Assembly: GCF_004212635.1 (NCBI RefSeq)
Contig: NZ_PSRT01000008.1
Location: forward strand, 35,732-99,731
Reading direction: 5' to 3'
Source of the DNA: Bradyrhizobium genosp. SA-3
GTDB taxonomy: Bacteria > Pseudomonadota > Alphaproteobacteria > Rhizobiales > Xanthobacteraceae
Length of the DNA stretch: 64,000 nt
Under the pieces are notes generated by a model. It did no database searches. It was not told the DNA's origin and saw only the letters and a list, made by a program, of their open reading frames with translations. Within the stretch, counting starts at the first letter, position 1. Every line of letters starts with the position of its first letter. The position numbers were made by a program, and so were the translations under genes. Positions 8,210-18,324 of the stretch are shown here, one piece after another.

Positions 8210-8764
8210 ATGACGCCATCCGAACCTGAAAAGAAGAAATCTCCCTACGCCACGATGATCGTGCTCACCGTGGGCCTCCTCGTCGTGCTCCTGACCTGCG
8301 TGCCGTATCTCGTCACGATCGCTTCCGCCGAGGGGCCCGCGACGGCGGACGCCTCGCCGATCTTCGGCGTCACGATTCCGCCGGGCTACAAGCAGTGGGA
8401 GCTGATCGCGCCAGCCGAAGAGGCGGCGCCGCTCGACGAGCTTCGCACTGTCGTCGGCAACCAGACCGCAATCGACGCCCATCAGGCCGGAAAGCTTCCG
8501 TTCCCGGACGGCACCGTTCTGGTCAAGCGCGCCTGGAAGCGGAAACAGTCCCCTGAATTTGCGTCCGCGACGATTCCCGGCGCTGCTACGACGGTCCAGG
8601 TGATGGTCAAGGACTCCAAGAAATACGCCTCAACCGGCGGCTGGGGGTTTGGCCGTTTCATTGACGGCAAGCCGGTCGACGAGGCCCAGCATCGCACCTG
8701 CTTCGCATGCCATGAAGCGCGGGCCAAGGGACGCGATTACGTCTTCACGCGGCTGGCACCCTAA
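8210..8764 (+). CDS. Cytochrome P460 family protein
   Basis: A 184-residue protein with one N-terminal membrane anchor (MIVLTVGLLVVLLTCVPYLV, about 16-35) and a periplasmic domain ending in a single heme-c motif, CFACH at 164-168. The order of segments (PPGYKQWELIAP, FPDGTVLVKRAWK, GGWGFGRFIDG, then the heme motif) is that of the cytochrome P460/c'-beta family, whose known members oxidise hydroxylamine or bind NO. It follows the hydrolase gene by 72 bp on the same strand. Its part in a peroxide-stress cluster is unclear; NO or reactive nitrogen defence is a plausible guess. Confidence 0.8.
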   Translation: MTPSEPEKKKSPYATMIVLTVGLLVVLLTCVPYLVTIASAEGPATADASPIFGVTIPPGYKQWELIAPAEEAAPLDELRTVVGNQTAIDAHQAGKLPFPDGTVLVKRAWKRKQSPEFASATIPGAATTVQVMVKDSKKYASTGGWGFGRFIDGKPVDEAQHRTCFACHEARAKGRDYVFTRLAP

Positions 8765-8800
8765 CCGGAAGACCCGCTGGCCATCGCAAGCAAGGCTGCT

Positions 8801-11800
8801 TCACTCCGCCGCCATCATCTGCTGCGTGCGCCACTGGCCGAGCAGGGCACGGAGCGAGGCTGGCTTCACCGGCTTGTTGAGCACGGCGATCTTCTCGTCG
8901 CGCGCAGCCATTTGCACGGCGGGGCTGCGATCGGCGGTGATCAGGATGGCGGGGATGCCGTCGCCGAAGCGGCGGCGGATGTCGCGGATGGCGGCGATGC
9001 CATTGCCGCGGTCGAGATGATAGTCGACGAGCAGGCCGGTGACGCGTCGTCCGGCGGCCTCGATCGCGGCGATCGCGCCCTCGGGGTCGGCGACCGCGAT
9101 CACCTCGGCGTCCCAGGCCTTCAACAGCGTGCGCATGCCGTCGAGGATCGCCGCATCGTTCTCGATGCAGACGATCAGCGCGCCCGAGATCGGCGTGCGT
9201 GCCAGCGGCGTCGCGCTGGTCACGGCCGCGGTGTGGGTGATCGCCTTCGCCGTCGGCACCGTCACCGAAAATACCGAACCGCCGCTTGCATTGCCGTCGA
9301 TGGCAATGCCGTGCTTGAGCACGCGCGCCAGCCGCTCGACGATCGAGAGTCCCAGCCCGAGGCCGCGCGCGATTCGCGCGCCCTGCTCCAGGCGGTGGAA
9401 TTCCTTGAAAATCTCGGCGCGCTTGACCGGCGGGATGCCGACGCCGGTGTCGTAGACGCAGATCCTGAGCGAGGCGCCGCGGCGGCGGCAGCCGACCAGC
9501 ACGCGACCGCGCGGGGTGTACTTGATCGCGTTGGAGATCAGGTTCTGGAGCAGGCGCCGCAGCAGGAGCCGATCCGACTCGACGGGCAGCGAGCAGGGCA
9601 CGAAGGCGAGCTCAAGGCCCTTGGCGCGCGCGATCGGCGCGAACTCGATCTCCAGCGAGCGCATCAAATCGGCCATTTTGAAGCTCGAGATCGAGGTCGT
9701 CATCGCACCGGCATCGAGCCTGGAGATATCGAGCAGCGCACCGAGGATTTCCTCGATGGCCTGGAGCGACTCGTCGATGTTCTCGACCAGCCGGGTCTCC
9801 TCGCCATTGTGCTGGCGCTCGACAAGGCTGGTGATGTAGAGCCGCGCCGCGTTCAGCGGCTGGAGAATGTCGTGGCTGGCGGCGGCAAGGAAGCGCGTCT
9901 TGGAGATGCTGGCATCCTCTGCCGTGCTCTTGGCCAGCGCCAGCTCCGAGTTCAGCCGGGTCAGCTCCTCGGTGCGGTCGCGGACGCGCTTTTCCAGCGT
10001 CGCATTGGCACGCTCCAGCGCTTCCGCCGCCTCAAAGGTGGGCGTGACGTCGGTGAAGGTGATGACGAAACCGCCGCCGGGCATGCGGTTGGTGAGCACC
10101 TCGATCACCATGTGGCGTTCCGGCAGACGCTCGAGATAGGGCTCGCTGTCGGTGGTGTAGGCGGCGAGCCGCTGCTCGATCATCACGTCGCGGTCGCCCG
10201 GCTCGGGCGGATCGCTCACGCCCAGGAATTCCAGGATTTCACGCAAGGGCGTGCCGAACTGGATGAAATGCGGGGGAACGTTGAGCAGATCGCCGAACTG
10301 CCGGTTGGAGCAGATCAGTTGCAGATCGGCATCGAACACCGCGATGCCCTGACGCACATGGTTGAGCGCGGTCTGGAGGATCTCGCGGTTGAAATGCAGC
10401 GCCGCATGGGAATCGTCGAGCAGTTTCAGCGCGGCCTTCGCCGATACGGTTCGTTTGCGCAGGAGCAGCGACATCACGAGCCGCGAGGAAGCTGCGCCGA
10501 TCGAGGACGCGATCATGTGCTCGGCGTGCTGCAACAGCTCGAAATCGGCGGGCGCCCCGGGCTCCAGCCGGACATTGCGCCGCGCCGAGAAGGCCTCGAA
10601 CGAATGGCGGGCGCGGTCGGGCCCGAGATATTGCGCCACCGTGGTCTGGATATCCTGCACGGTGACGGTGGTGCGCCAGCGGCGGAAGCTCGGGGAGATC
10701 GGCGCGAGCGTGTTGGGGACAAACAGATCGGCCTGCACCAGCTCGATCGAAGACGGCCGCGCGCCAGCGAGAGGAGTACGTAGGTGAGAATGTTGAGCGA
10801 CAGCGACCAGATGACGCCGTGCATCAGCGGCGGCAGATCGGCGCCGAACAGCGCCTGTGGCCGCAGCGCCTCGATTCCGAACGGTCCGTGCTGGAGCAGC
10901 AGAATGCCCGTCGTCGAGGAATCCATGAAGCTCGGGATGAACAGCGTGTAGAGCCACACCGCGAAGCCGACCAGCATCCCGCCGATCGCGCCGCGCGCCG
11001 TCGCCCGCCGCCACAGCAGCCCGCCGAAGAAGCTTGGTGCAAGCTGGGCGATGGCGGCAAAGGACAACAGGCCGATCGCTGCGAGCTGGGTGTTGCCGAG
11101 CGCGCGATAGTAGAAATAGGCCATCACCATGATGGCGAAGATCGCAAGCCGCCGCGAGCGCAGCAGGAAATCGCTGAAATCGGCGCCGCCGGTTCGTCCC
11201 TCCGGCCGTCGTTGCAGCACCAAGGGCACCACGAGGTCGTTCGAGACCATGATGGAGAGCGCGACGCATTCGACGATCACCATGGCGGTCGCCGCCGACA
11301 GTCCGCCGACGAACACGGCGACGCTGAGCAGATTCGCGCCGCCCTCGATCGGCAGGGCCAGCACGTACATATCGGGGTCGGCCGTGCCGAACGGGAAGCT
11401 GACGAGGCCGGCCAGCGCGATCGGAATCACGAACAGATTGATGGCGACGAGATAGAGCGGGAACAGCCAGCGCGCGCGGCCGACTTCGGCGTCGGACGAA
11501 TTTTCCACGACGCTGACGTGGAACTGGCGCGGCAGCATCATGATCGCGCACAGCGACAGCAGCGTCATGGTCAGGAAGTTGCCGATCGACGGCGAGTAGT
11601 TGATGGCGCGCACCGCCTCCGGCGTCTTCATGGCGCGCTCGATCAGTTCGGGCGGCGAGAACATCCAGAAGGTGACGAAGATGCCGGCAGCCAGGAAGGC
11701 GACCAGCTTGACGATGGATTCGGTCGCAACCGCCAGCATCAGGCCGTGCTGGTGCTCGGTGGCGTCGGTATGGCGGGTGCCGAACAGCACGGCGAAGGCC

Positions 11801-12309
11801 GCCATCGCCAGCGTCACCATCAGCGCCATGTCACCGAGGATCGGGATGTGGGAGAAGGCCTGGTCTTCGCTCAGGATCGTCCCGAGCGAGGAGGCGACCG
11901 CCTTGAGCTGGAGCGCGATATAGGGCACCGAGCCGATGATGGCGATCAGCGCCACGGTGGCCGCCACCGCCTGGCTCTTGCCGTAGCGCGCGCCGATGAA
12001 ATCGGCGATCGAGGTGATGTTGTGGGCTTTGGCGAGCTGGATCACGCGCCGAAGCACGCCGGCGCCGAGCCCGATCATCAGGATCGGACCGAGATAGATC
12101 GCCAGGAAGTCGGTCGAGGTGCGGGTGGCAAAGCCGACCGAGCCGAAGAAGGTCCAGGAGGTGCAGTAGATCGCCAGCGACAGCGGGTAGATCAGCCCGG
12201 AGGCGCGGCCAGGCCCGGCCGGCGAACGGCGGTCGCCGTGGCTCGCCACCAGGAACAGAAAGCCGATGTAGCCGAAGGCGGCGGCGATCACGCTCCAGTC
12301 GTGCAGCAT
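8801..12309 (-). pseudogene. CrbS-like hybrid sensor kinase with SSS-transporter sensor, apparently frameshifted
   Basis: Read with one base restored, this is a 1169-residue protein starting at ATG 12309. It has an N-terminal sodium/solute-symporter-like membrane domain of about 500 residues (including SLAIYCTSWTFFGSVGFAT), then a PAS domain (NHVRQGIAVFDADLQLICSN), a coiled coil, a histidine kinase (H-box FLAAASHDILQPLNAARLY, G-box DTGVGIP) and a C-terminal receiver (LLVDYHLDRGNGIAAIRDI). This is the CrbS/NahK-like layout. As read, the frame breaks in a GC-rich stretch at about 10754-10771 between LTYVLLSLA and PSSIELVQADLF; one lost base explains it exactly. It may be a sequencing error. Its likely partner is the CrbR-like regulator at 2942-3613. 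Confidence 0.8.
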
Positions 12310-12459
12310 GGCGAGCGCGCTTCTCCCTGGGCGCTGGCCGCGCCCGATCTCATTTTCCCAGCAAATCTAGCGCGTTGAGCGGTCGCAAGCGACAGCGAAA
12401 TGCCCGGTGGGGCCGGGAACTGGGGTTGTCGTTAAGCCTTAGCGCCGGCGGCCGGCCCT

Positions 12460-12619
12460 CACCCTCCCCTGGAGGGGCAGGGCTATCGCGCGCAGCGCGA
12501 GCGGGGTGGGGTGATCTTTCCACACGGGCAGCGTTCGAGGTGGAGAGACCGTCACCCCACCCCGTCTCACATTTCGCTGCGCTCAATGTGCGCCGACCCT
12601 CCCCCTCCAGGGGAGGGTG
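12460..12619. repeat. RIME-like palindromic repeat between crbS-like gene and hemA
   Basis: Perfect 17-bp arms (caccctcccctggaggg at 12460-12476 and its complement at 12603-12619) bracket about 125 bp that include a further gtggggtga / tcaccccac pair. The 320-bp gap holds no gene. It probably folds in RNA and may separate hemA from crbS-like transcription. Confidence 0.7.
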
Positions 12620-12629
12620 AAAGGAGCGC

Positions 12630-13859
12630 CTACTCCGCCGCCAGCGACTTCTGGCGCAGCGGCAGGCCGAGACGACCCCAAACTTGCAGCAGAGCCTCGG
12701 CGAGCTGATCGATCAGGCCGTCATCGTGATAGGGCGAGGGCGTGATGCGCAGCCGTTCGGAGCCCTTGGCGACGGTCGGATAGTTGATCGGCTGGATATA
12801 GATGCCGTGCTCCTCGAGCAGCAGGTCGGAGGCCTGCTTGCACTTTTCGGGATCGCCGACGAACAGCGGCACGATGTGGGTGTCGCTCGACATCACCGGC
12901 AGGCCGGCGGCAGTGAGGATCGCCTTGACGCGGGCGGCGCGGTCCTGGTGGCGCTCACGCTCCCAATTCGAGGTCTTCAGATGCTTGATCGCGGCGGTTG
13001 CGGCCGAGCAGATCGCCGGCGGCAGCGCGGTGGTGAAGATGAAGCCCGGCGCATAGGAGCGCACGGCGTCGATGATCTGGCCGTTCGCGGCGATATAGCC
13101 GCCGAGGCAGCCGAACGCCTTGGCCAGTGTGCCCTCGAGGATGTCGATGCGATGCATGACACCATCACGCTCGGCAATGCCGCCGCCGCGCGGGCCGTAC
13201 ATGCCGACCGCATGGACCTCGTCGACATAGGTCATCGCGCCATATTTCTCGGCGAGGTCGCAGATCTTGGCGAGCGGAGCGACGTCGCCGTCCATCGAAT
13301 AAAGACTCTCGCAGGCGATCAGCTTGGGCCGGTTCGCCCCCGCCGCTTTCAACAGCTCTTCAAGGTGAGCAAGATCGTTGTGGCGGAACACGACCCGCTC
13401 GCAGCCGGAATGGCGGATGCCCTCGATCATCGAATTGTGGTTGAGCTCGTCCGACAGGATCAGGCAGTTCGGAATGAGTTTCGCGATGGTCGCGATGCCG
13501 GTCTGGTTCGAGACATAGCCCGAGGTGAACAGCAGCGCGGCTTCCTTGCCGTGGAGATCGGCCAGCTCGGCCTCGAGCTGCACCAGCGGATGATGCGTGC
13601 CGGCGATGTTGCGGGTACCGCCGGCGCCGGTGCCGACGCGGGTTGCGGTCTCGACCATGGCGCCGACCACCTTGGGGTGCTGGCCCATGCCGAGATAATC
13701 GTTGGAGCACCAGATCACGACGTCGCGCTTGCCCTTGGGCGAGTGCCAGACCGCGTGCGGGAACCGGCCGGCCGTGCGCTCGAGGTCGGCAAACACGCGG
13801 TAGCGTCGCTCGGTGTGGAGACGGTCGAGGGCGGAACTGAAGAACTCGTTGTAATCCAT
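12630..13859 (-). CDS. hemA: 5-aminolevulinate synthase
   Basis: A 409-residue class I ALA synthase, the usual rhizobial length. It condenses glycine and succinyl-CoA to 5-aminolevulinate, the first step of heme synthesis by the Shemin pathway, with pyridoxal phosphate. Visible landmarks are MDYNEFF at the start, the CSNDYLGMG segment, [28 protein letters not shown], and the PLP lysine K247 in [15 protein letters not shown]. The ATG at 13859 matches known rhizobial starts; the open frame extends upstream without homology. A perfect FixK-type box lies about 145 bp upstream, consistent with the reported oxygen control of hemA in Bradyrhizobium. It is divergent from aroQ. Confidence 0.97.
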   Translation of the reverse strand: MDYNEFFSSALDRLHTERRYRVFADLERTAGRFPHAVWHSPKGKRDVVIWCSNDYLGMGQHPKVVGAMVETATRVGTGAGGTRNIAGTHHPLVQLEAELADLHGKEAALLFTSGYVSNQTGIATIAKLIPNCLILSDELNHNSMIEGIRHSGCERVVFRHNDLAHLEELLKAAGANRPKLIACESLYSMDGDVAPLAKICDLAEKYGAMTYVDEVHAVGMYGPRGGGIAERDGVMHRIDILEGTLAKAFGCLGGYIAANGQIIDAVRSYAPGFIFTTALPPAICSAATAAIKHLKTSNWERERHQDRAARVKAILTAAGLPVMSSDTHIVPLFVGDPEKCKQASDLLLEEHGIYIQPINYPTVAKGSERLRITPSPYHDDGLIDQLAEALLQVWGRLGLPLRQKSLAAE

Positions 13860-13997
13860 CGGCGAAACCTGCAGCGGAACCTGGCCCAAGGCGGCCGTCC
13901 AATTTTTAGAGCTTTTCCAGCTCCGATGTCCATGCGCCTGCGCACACTTGCGGCAAGGCGGCCGTGCCAATTGGTAACGCCGGTCTGGCGGCGATTG

Positions 13998-14011
13998 TTG
14001 ATTTGGATCAA
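13998..14011. promoter_or_regulatory. FixK/FNR anaerobox in the hemA-aroQ promoter region
   Basis: TTGATTTGGATCAA is a perfect match to the FixK/FNR consensus TTGAT-N4-ATCAA. Its centre is about 145 bp from the hemA start and 190 bp from the aroQ start. Activation of hemA from a typical -40 position would imply a 5' leader of about 105 nt. The box is symmetric, so action on aroQ cannot be excluded. Confidence 0.8.
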
Positions 14012-14193
14012 CCGCCTAACACGGGCCCGCCGGCCGGGACCGGAGTTACCGGGGAGGCAGGGCTGCCGTGGACATTTTGTCCATGACCGCGCTCCGTCCA
14101 TGATTGCGGAGCCGGTCGCGCCGACGCCCATAGCCTCGTCCCGGGCAGGGCGCGGCTCGGTCGTGCCGACAGCTCATGCGAAAGGACGCCCCG

Positions 14194-14625
14194 ATGAAAC
14201 GTGTGATGATCCTCAACGGTCCCAACCTGAACCTGCTCGGCGTGCGCGAGCCGCACATCTACGGCACGACGACGCTGGCTCAGATCAACGCGAGCTGCGA
14301 GGCGGCCGCCGCAGAACTCGGGCTCAAGTTGGCCTTCCACCAGTCCAACCATGAGGGCGTGCTCGTCGATTGGATTCAATCGGCGCGGCAGGATGCCGAG
14401 GCCATCATCATCAATCCCGCCGGCTTTTCCTTCACCTCGGTGGCGATCATGGATGCGATCAAGATATTCGAAGGCCCGGTGCTGGAAGTCCACATCTCCA
14501 ACATCCACGCTCGCGACGAATATCACCGCCACTCGAAGATCTCCTTCGTGGCGACCGGCGTGATCTGCGGCTTGGGCCCGTACGGCTATATCACGGCGCT
14601 GCACGCGATCGCGAATATGAAGTGA
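14194..14625 (+). CDS. aroQ: Type II 3-dehydroquinate dehydratase
   Basis: A 143-residue AroQ that converts 3-dehydroquinate to 3-dehydroshikimate in the shikimate pathway. Hallmarks are the N-terminal ILNGPNLNLLGVREPHIYG with the catalytic Tyr, INPAGFSFTSVAI, and EVHISNIHARDEYHRHS with the catalytic His. Native enzymes of the family are dodecamers. ATG 14194 is preferred to an in-frame ATG at 14176 because AAAGGA (14181-14186) sits correctly before it and known proteins start at this point. In many proteobacteria aroQ precedes accBC, but here it is followed by a terminator and a convergent gene. Confidence 0.95.
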   Translation: MKRVMILNGPNLNLLGVREPHIYGTTTLAQINASCEAAAAELGLKLAFHQSNHEGVLVDWIQSARQDAEAIIINPAGFSFTSVAIMDAIKIFEGPVLEVHISNIHARDEYHRHSKISFVATGVICGLGPYGYITALHAIANMK

Positions 14626-14635
14626 GATCCTCTCC

Positions 14636-14657
14636 CTCTCCCCGCGGGCGGGGAGAG
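14636..14657. terminator. Hairpin between aroQ and the convergent metallo-hydrolase gene
   Basis: ctctccccgc (14636-14645) pairs perfectly with gcggggagag (14648-14657). It is the core hairpin of the RIME-like family seen elsewhere in the window, here alone, between convergent genes and followed by a short A-run. Confidence 0.6.
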
Positions 14658-14666
14658 GCGAAAAAC

Positions 14667-15728
14667 TCACGTCGTCCTGAACCGCAACACGCTGTCCTGC
14701 GTCTCCGCCGTCAGCCGACCCTCGACGATCATGTAATTGACATGGGCGACCAGTTCGCCGGCGGCAAAGCCCATCTGGTGCTCGTCCAGCACATGCTTGT
14801 TGAACACGACGGGCACCAAGGCGCGCGAGGTCTGCGGCACCTCGCGGCAGGCCTCCGCGATCAGGCGGCAGCGCTCCTCGTGGTGATCGGCGAGCTGCTT
14901 GATGCGGGTCTTGAGCCCGTAAAACGGCACGCCGTGGCCAGGCAGCACCAGCACGTCGTAGGGGAGCGTCGTGGTGAGGCTGGCGAGCGAGGCCAGATAT
15001 TCGCCGAGCGAGTTCTGGTCGGGTTCGACCGCCCAGACGCTGACATTCGGCGAGATCTTGCTCAGCACCTGGTCGGCGGAGAGGAACAGCTTGTCGTCGG
15101 CACAATACAGCATCACCTGGTCGAGCGCGTGGCCGCCGCCGGTGATCACCTTGAAGCGGCGCGAACCGATCACGACGTCGTCGCCGTGGGAGATGCGGCG
15201 GTAGGACGGCGGCAGCACCGAGACGCGCTTGAGATAATCCTGGCCGCGGCCGAGCAGCTTTTCGGTGAGCGATTCGTCCATGCCATGGCGGCGGAAGAAC
15301 AGCCGCTGCGCCTCGCGCCGCTCCTCGGTGCCGCGGTTCTGGTGATAGACCGACTGCAGATATTCGACCTGCGACATCACTAGCGGGCAGTTGAACCGTT
15401 CGACGATCCATCCGGCGAGACCGACATGATCGGGGTGCGAGTGGGTGACGATCAGGCGCGTGATGTTGACGCCCTTCAGCGGCCCGTCGAACAGTTTTGT
15501 CCAGGCCTCGACCGTCTCCTCGTTGCCGAAACCGGCATCGATCATCGCATAGCCGTCGCCATCGGCGAGCAGGTAGATGTTCACGTGGTTGAGGCGAAAC
15601 GGCAGCTTCAGCCGCGCCCACAGCACGCCGGGCCGCACCTCGACCACTTCTTCGGGGCCGGGATGCTGTTCCCAGGGGTAGCGCAAGGCCTCGGCCGAGG
15701 ACTGTGCGGTGTCGGTTTTCGAATTCAT
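14667..15728 (-). CDS. MBL-fold metallo-hydrolase
   Basis: A 353-residue metallo-beta-lactamase-fold hydrolase. The metal-binding motif THSHPDH gives H96, H98, D100 and H101. Further ligands are expected at the His in ITGGGHALDQVMLY, the Asp in LFLSADQVL, and the His in LVLPGHGVPFYG. The C-terminal region (DHHEERCRLIAEACR to VAHVNYMIVEGRL) resembles the MBL subgroup that ends in a helical winged-helix-like domain. No signal peptide, so cytoplasmic. It stands alone on the minus strand. Substrate not predictable; members include thioesterases, lactonases and glyoxalase II-like enzymes. Confidence 0.85.
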   Translation of the reverse strand: MNSKTDTAQSSAEALRYPWEQHPGPEEVVEVRPGVLWARLKLPFRLNHVNIYLLADGDGYAMIDAGFGNEETVEAWTKLFDGPLKGVNITRLIVTHSHPDHVGLAGWIVERFNCPLVMSQVEYLQSVYHQNRGTEERREAQRLFFRRHGMDESLTEKLLGRGQDYLKRVSVLPPSYRRISHGDDVVIGSRRFKVITGGGHALDQVMLYCADDKLFLSADQVLSKISPNVSVWAVEPDQNSLGEYLASLASLTTTLPYDVLVLPGHGVPFYGLKTRIKQLADHHEERCRLIAEACREVPQTSRALVPVVFNKHVLDEHQMGFAAGELVAHVNYMIVEGRLTAETQDSVLRFRTT

Positions 15729-15854
15729 GCTACCGGCTTAAACCCGCCGCGTGCGGGGCGCCAGCCGAAAAAGGATGCTTGGCGGCTGCCGCATAGCGGT
15801 CATACCGGCAGTGTTTTTCCGTGATGTGGGACAGTCGCGCCCCGAGTTCGGTTA

Positions 15855-15990
15855 CCTCTCCCGCTTGCGGGGGAGGTCGGCGCGAAGCGCCGGGTGGGGG
15901 CTCTCTCCTCGCGGGACATTCCCAGTAAGCTGCGAACTGTCCCATTGCGGAAACACCCTCACCCCAGCCCTCTCCCGCAAGCGGGAGAGG
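15855..15990. repeat. RIME-like palindromic repeat
   Basis: cctctcccgcttgcgg (15855-15870) is perfectly inverted at 15975-15990 (ccgcaagcgggagagg). Each arm is itself a hairpin. The element fills most of the 290-bp gap between the metallo-hydrolase and chemoreceptor genes, which has no coding signal. Confidence 0.75.
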
Positions 15991-16018
15991 GAGTGCAGCC
16001 CCGATGTGGCCGGCGTCC

Positions 16019-18160
16019 TTACGCCGCCCGCATGTTGTTGAGGAACGCGTCGATCTCCCCGCGCAGCATGTCGGCCTCGCGGCGCAGTGCGTCGGAAGCG
16101 CCCAGCACTTCGCTCGCCGCAGCGCCCGCTTCGGCGGATGCGGTGGAAACGCCGACGATGTTGCTGGAGACCTCGCTGGTGCCGCCGGCAGCGTGCTGAA
16201 TGTTGCGGGCGATCTCGCGGGTGGCGGCGCCCTGTTGCTCGACTGCAGCCGCAATCGTCGTGGTGACGTCGTTGATCTCGCCGATGATCCGGCCGATGCC
16301 CTGGATGGCGCCGACTGCCGAGGTCGTGATCTCCTGCATGCTGGCGATCTGGGTGCGGATCTCCTCCGTCGCCCTGGCGGTCTGGCTCGCGAGGCTCTTC
16401 ACCTCGGAGGCGACCACTGCGAAACCGCGGCCGGCCTCGCCCGCGCGTGCCGCCTCGATGGTGGCGTTGAGGGCGAGCAGGTTGGTCTGCGAGGCGATGG
16501 TCTGGATCAAATCGACGACGACGCTGATGCGGCTCGCGCTGTCGGCGAGGCTCTGCACGGTCGTGTCGGTGGCGCCGGCCTCGTCGACCGCCTTCTTGGC
16601 GATCTCCGCAGAGGTCACCACCTGGCGGCTGATCTCGGCGATCGAGGACGACAGCTGCTCGGTGCCGGCCGAGACGGTCTGCACGTTGACCGAGGTTTCC
16701 TCCGCGGCGGAGGCGACCGCGTTCACCAGCGCGTTGGACTGGTCCGCGGTATTCGACATGCTCTGCGCGGTCGATTGCATCGAATTGGCCGACTGCGCGA
16801 GGTTGTCGAGCGCGGAGCGCACCGTGCTTTCGAACTCGGCGATCTTCGCCTCCACGAGCGCGGCACGCTCGGCTTTCGCGACACGATCCTTGTCCTGCTC
16901 GCTGGCGAGGGCCCGGGCCTCGATCATGCTGTCGCGGAACACGTGAAGCGTGTCGGTCATCGCACCGATCTCGTCATTGTGCTTCGTGCGTGCGATCTCG
17001 GTGTCGAGATCGCCGGCCGACAGCAGCTGCATGGCGCGCTGCAGGCCGCTGACGCGGCGCAGGATGTTGCGGCCGACATAGAGCCAGACGAACAGCGCCG
17101 AGCCGACAAGCATCATAGCGCCCAGGGCCAGCATCGCCGTCGTCGCAAGCGAGATCTCCTGCCGCGCCTGGAAGGTCGACGCGTTGGTCTCCTTCTGCAC
17201 GGCGTCGACGAGCTGCTGCACGCTGATGCCGAGGCCGACATTGAGCTTGCGCGTCTCGTCCAGGATGGTCTGGCCGTAATCGACGGAGTCGAGCTCCTTC
17301 TCACGCAAATTGAATACGCCGGTCTTGCCGGTGCCGAGCGCGAGCAGCTTTTCCGCCGTCTCGCGCAGCATCTTGGTGCCCTGATTGTTCGGCAACAAAT
17401 CGAGGTTGGACCGCAGGCGTCCCTGCGCCGTCTTGAATTCCTTCTGGATGTCGTCGAGCTTGTCGGCCGTGTTCGCCGACAGCGCCGCGCTCATGTCGGC
17501 GGCGGCGAGATTGCCGCTGGCAACGACGTTGCCGAGCTGCCCGACGGTCTGCGCGGCTTCGGTGGCATCTTCGGCGGAGAGGTTGGCCGACCCGAGAATG
17601 GCGTTGACTTGGGTCTGGGCGTTCAGCATGGCCGGACTGGCCGCGCCGACGAACGCGCTCTGCGCGCTGCGCAGGGCGTCATATTGCTTGTCATGCAGGG
17701 CGGCGATATCCAGCCGCTCGCGGGCGGCCTTGGCCAGACTCTGGGCCGCCTCGTTGATGCTCTTGATGGTCTCGCTAAGTCCGGAGACGACGGTCTTGTC
17801 AGCGCCGAGCTCGATGATCTCGTTGAGTTTCTGCTGTGTCTGCTCCTGCAATTCCTTCAGCTTCTTGGTGCGCTCGTTTAGGGCGTCCTCGGTTTGAGCC
17901 GCAAGCAGGGCAGGTCCCTGTGCCGCAAGGCTCGCGCTCAGTGCCGACAATTGCAGGCTTGCAGCAAGGCGCGGAATGTCCCGCCCGCTCAGTTCAGTCA
18001 TGCGCCCGCCGAGATTCTGCAGCACCAGACCGGCGCCGGCCGAGATCACGAGGCCCATGCCGGCGATCACTGCGAAGGCCGCGAACAGGCTGCCGCGCAC
18101 GCCCCATTTCGGCAGTTTGAAACGCGGCTTGAATCGGCCGAGACTGAGACGGATCACCAT
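16019..18160 (-). CDS. Methyl-accepting chemotaxis protein
   Basis: A 713-residue transmembrane chemoreceptor. TM1 (about 24-48) and TM2 (about 335-360) enclose a long all-helical periplasmic sensor of about 280 residues that resembles the helical-bimodular type. A HAMP domain follows (including [20 protein letters not shown]), then a signalling domain with the conserved tip [20 protein letters not shown] continuing into [15 protein letters not shown]. The ATG at 18160 has GGGGGAA just upstream. It is a lone receptor gene with no che genes nearby. The C-terminus has no CheR-tethering pentapeptide that I can recognise. Ligand unknown. Confidence 0.92.
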   Translation of the reverse strand: MVIRLSLGRFKPRFKLPKWGVRGSLFAAFAVIAGMGLVISAGAGLVLQNLGGRMTELSGRDIPRLAASLQLSALSASLAAQGPALLAAQTEDALNERTKKLKELQEQTQQKLNEIIELGADKTVVSGLSETIKSINEAAQSLAKAARERLDIAALHDKQYDALRSAQSAFVGAASPAMLNAQTQVNAILGSANLSAEDATEAAQTVGQLGNVVASGNLAAADMSAALSANTADKLDDIQKEFKTAQGRLRSNLDLLPNNQGTKMLRETAEKLLALGTGKTGVFNLREKELDSVDYGQTILDETRKLNVGLGISVQQLVDAVQKETNASTFQARQEISLATTAMLALGAMMLVGSALFVWLYVGRNILRRVSGLQRAMQLLSAGDLDTEIARTKHNDEIGAMTDTLHVFRDSMIEARALASEQDKDRVAKAERAALVEAKIAEFESTVRSALDNLAQSANSMQSTAQSMSNTADQSNALVNAVASAAEETSVNVQTVSAGTEQLSSSIAEISRQVVTSAEIAKKAVDEAGATDTTVQSLADSASRISVVVDLIQTIASQTNLLALNATIEAARAGEAGRGFAVVASEVKSLASQTARATEEIRTQIASMQEITTSAVGAIQGIGRIIGEINDVTTTIAAAVEQQGAATREIARNIQHAAGGTSEVSSNIVGVSTASAEAGAAASEVLGASDALRREADMLRGEIDAFLNNMRAA

Positions 18161-18262
18161 CGAAATTCCCCCACGCCCTTGCTTCTGTTTTGTGGCCGGG
18201 AGTATCGGGCACGCCGGTTAAAAAATCGCAATTTGTGCAATCGGTTGCGCGCGTTCCGCAGA

Positions 18263-18298
18263 GCGAAAAAAGAAGGGCCGGCAACATCGCCGGCCCTT
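18263..18298 (-). terminator. Rho-independent terminator of the outer-membrane protein gene
   Basis: Read on the minus strand, gaagggccggc and gccggcccttc (18271-18281 with 18288-18298) form an 11-bp stem with a 6-nt loop, followed by a run of T residues (aaaaaa at 18265-18270 on the plus strand). It begins 27 bp after the stop of the gene at 18325. Confidence 0.85.
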
Positions 18299-18324
18299 CG
18301 TGATGATAAGGTTTTGCTAACCGC

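Noticed and set aside
8912..10783. Long plus-strand open frame of 623 codons opposite the crbS-like gene
   Set aside because: It lies antisense to a gene with clear kinase domains, is dominated by R, A, D and G residues, and has no motif or ribosome site. A high-GC shadow.
10819..12378. Long plus-strand open frame opposite the sensor half of crbS-like
   Set aside because: Composition (very rich in R, H, Q, D) is that of a shadow frame; the opposite strand encodes real membrane helices.
13860..13970. N-terminal extension of HemA
   Set aside because: Not present in known ALA synthases, and the ATG at 13859 gives the standard 409 residues.
15729..16018. Palindromic repeats considered as insertion sequences
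   Set aside because: There is no transposase frame in or near any copy; they are small non-coding elements.
16004..17881. 625-codon plus-strand frame opposite the chemoreceptor
   Set aside because: Antisense to a well-recognised MCP; no domain or start signal.
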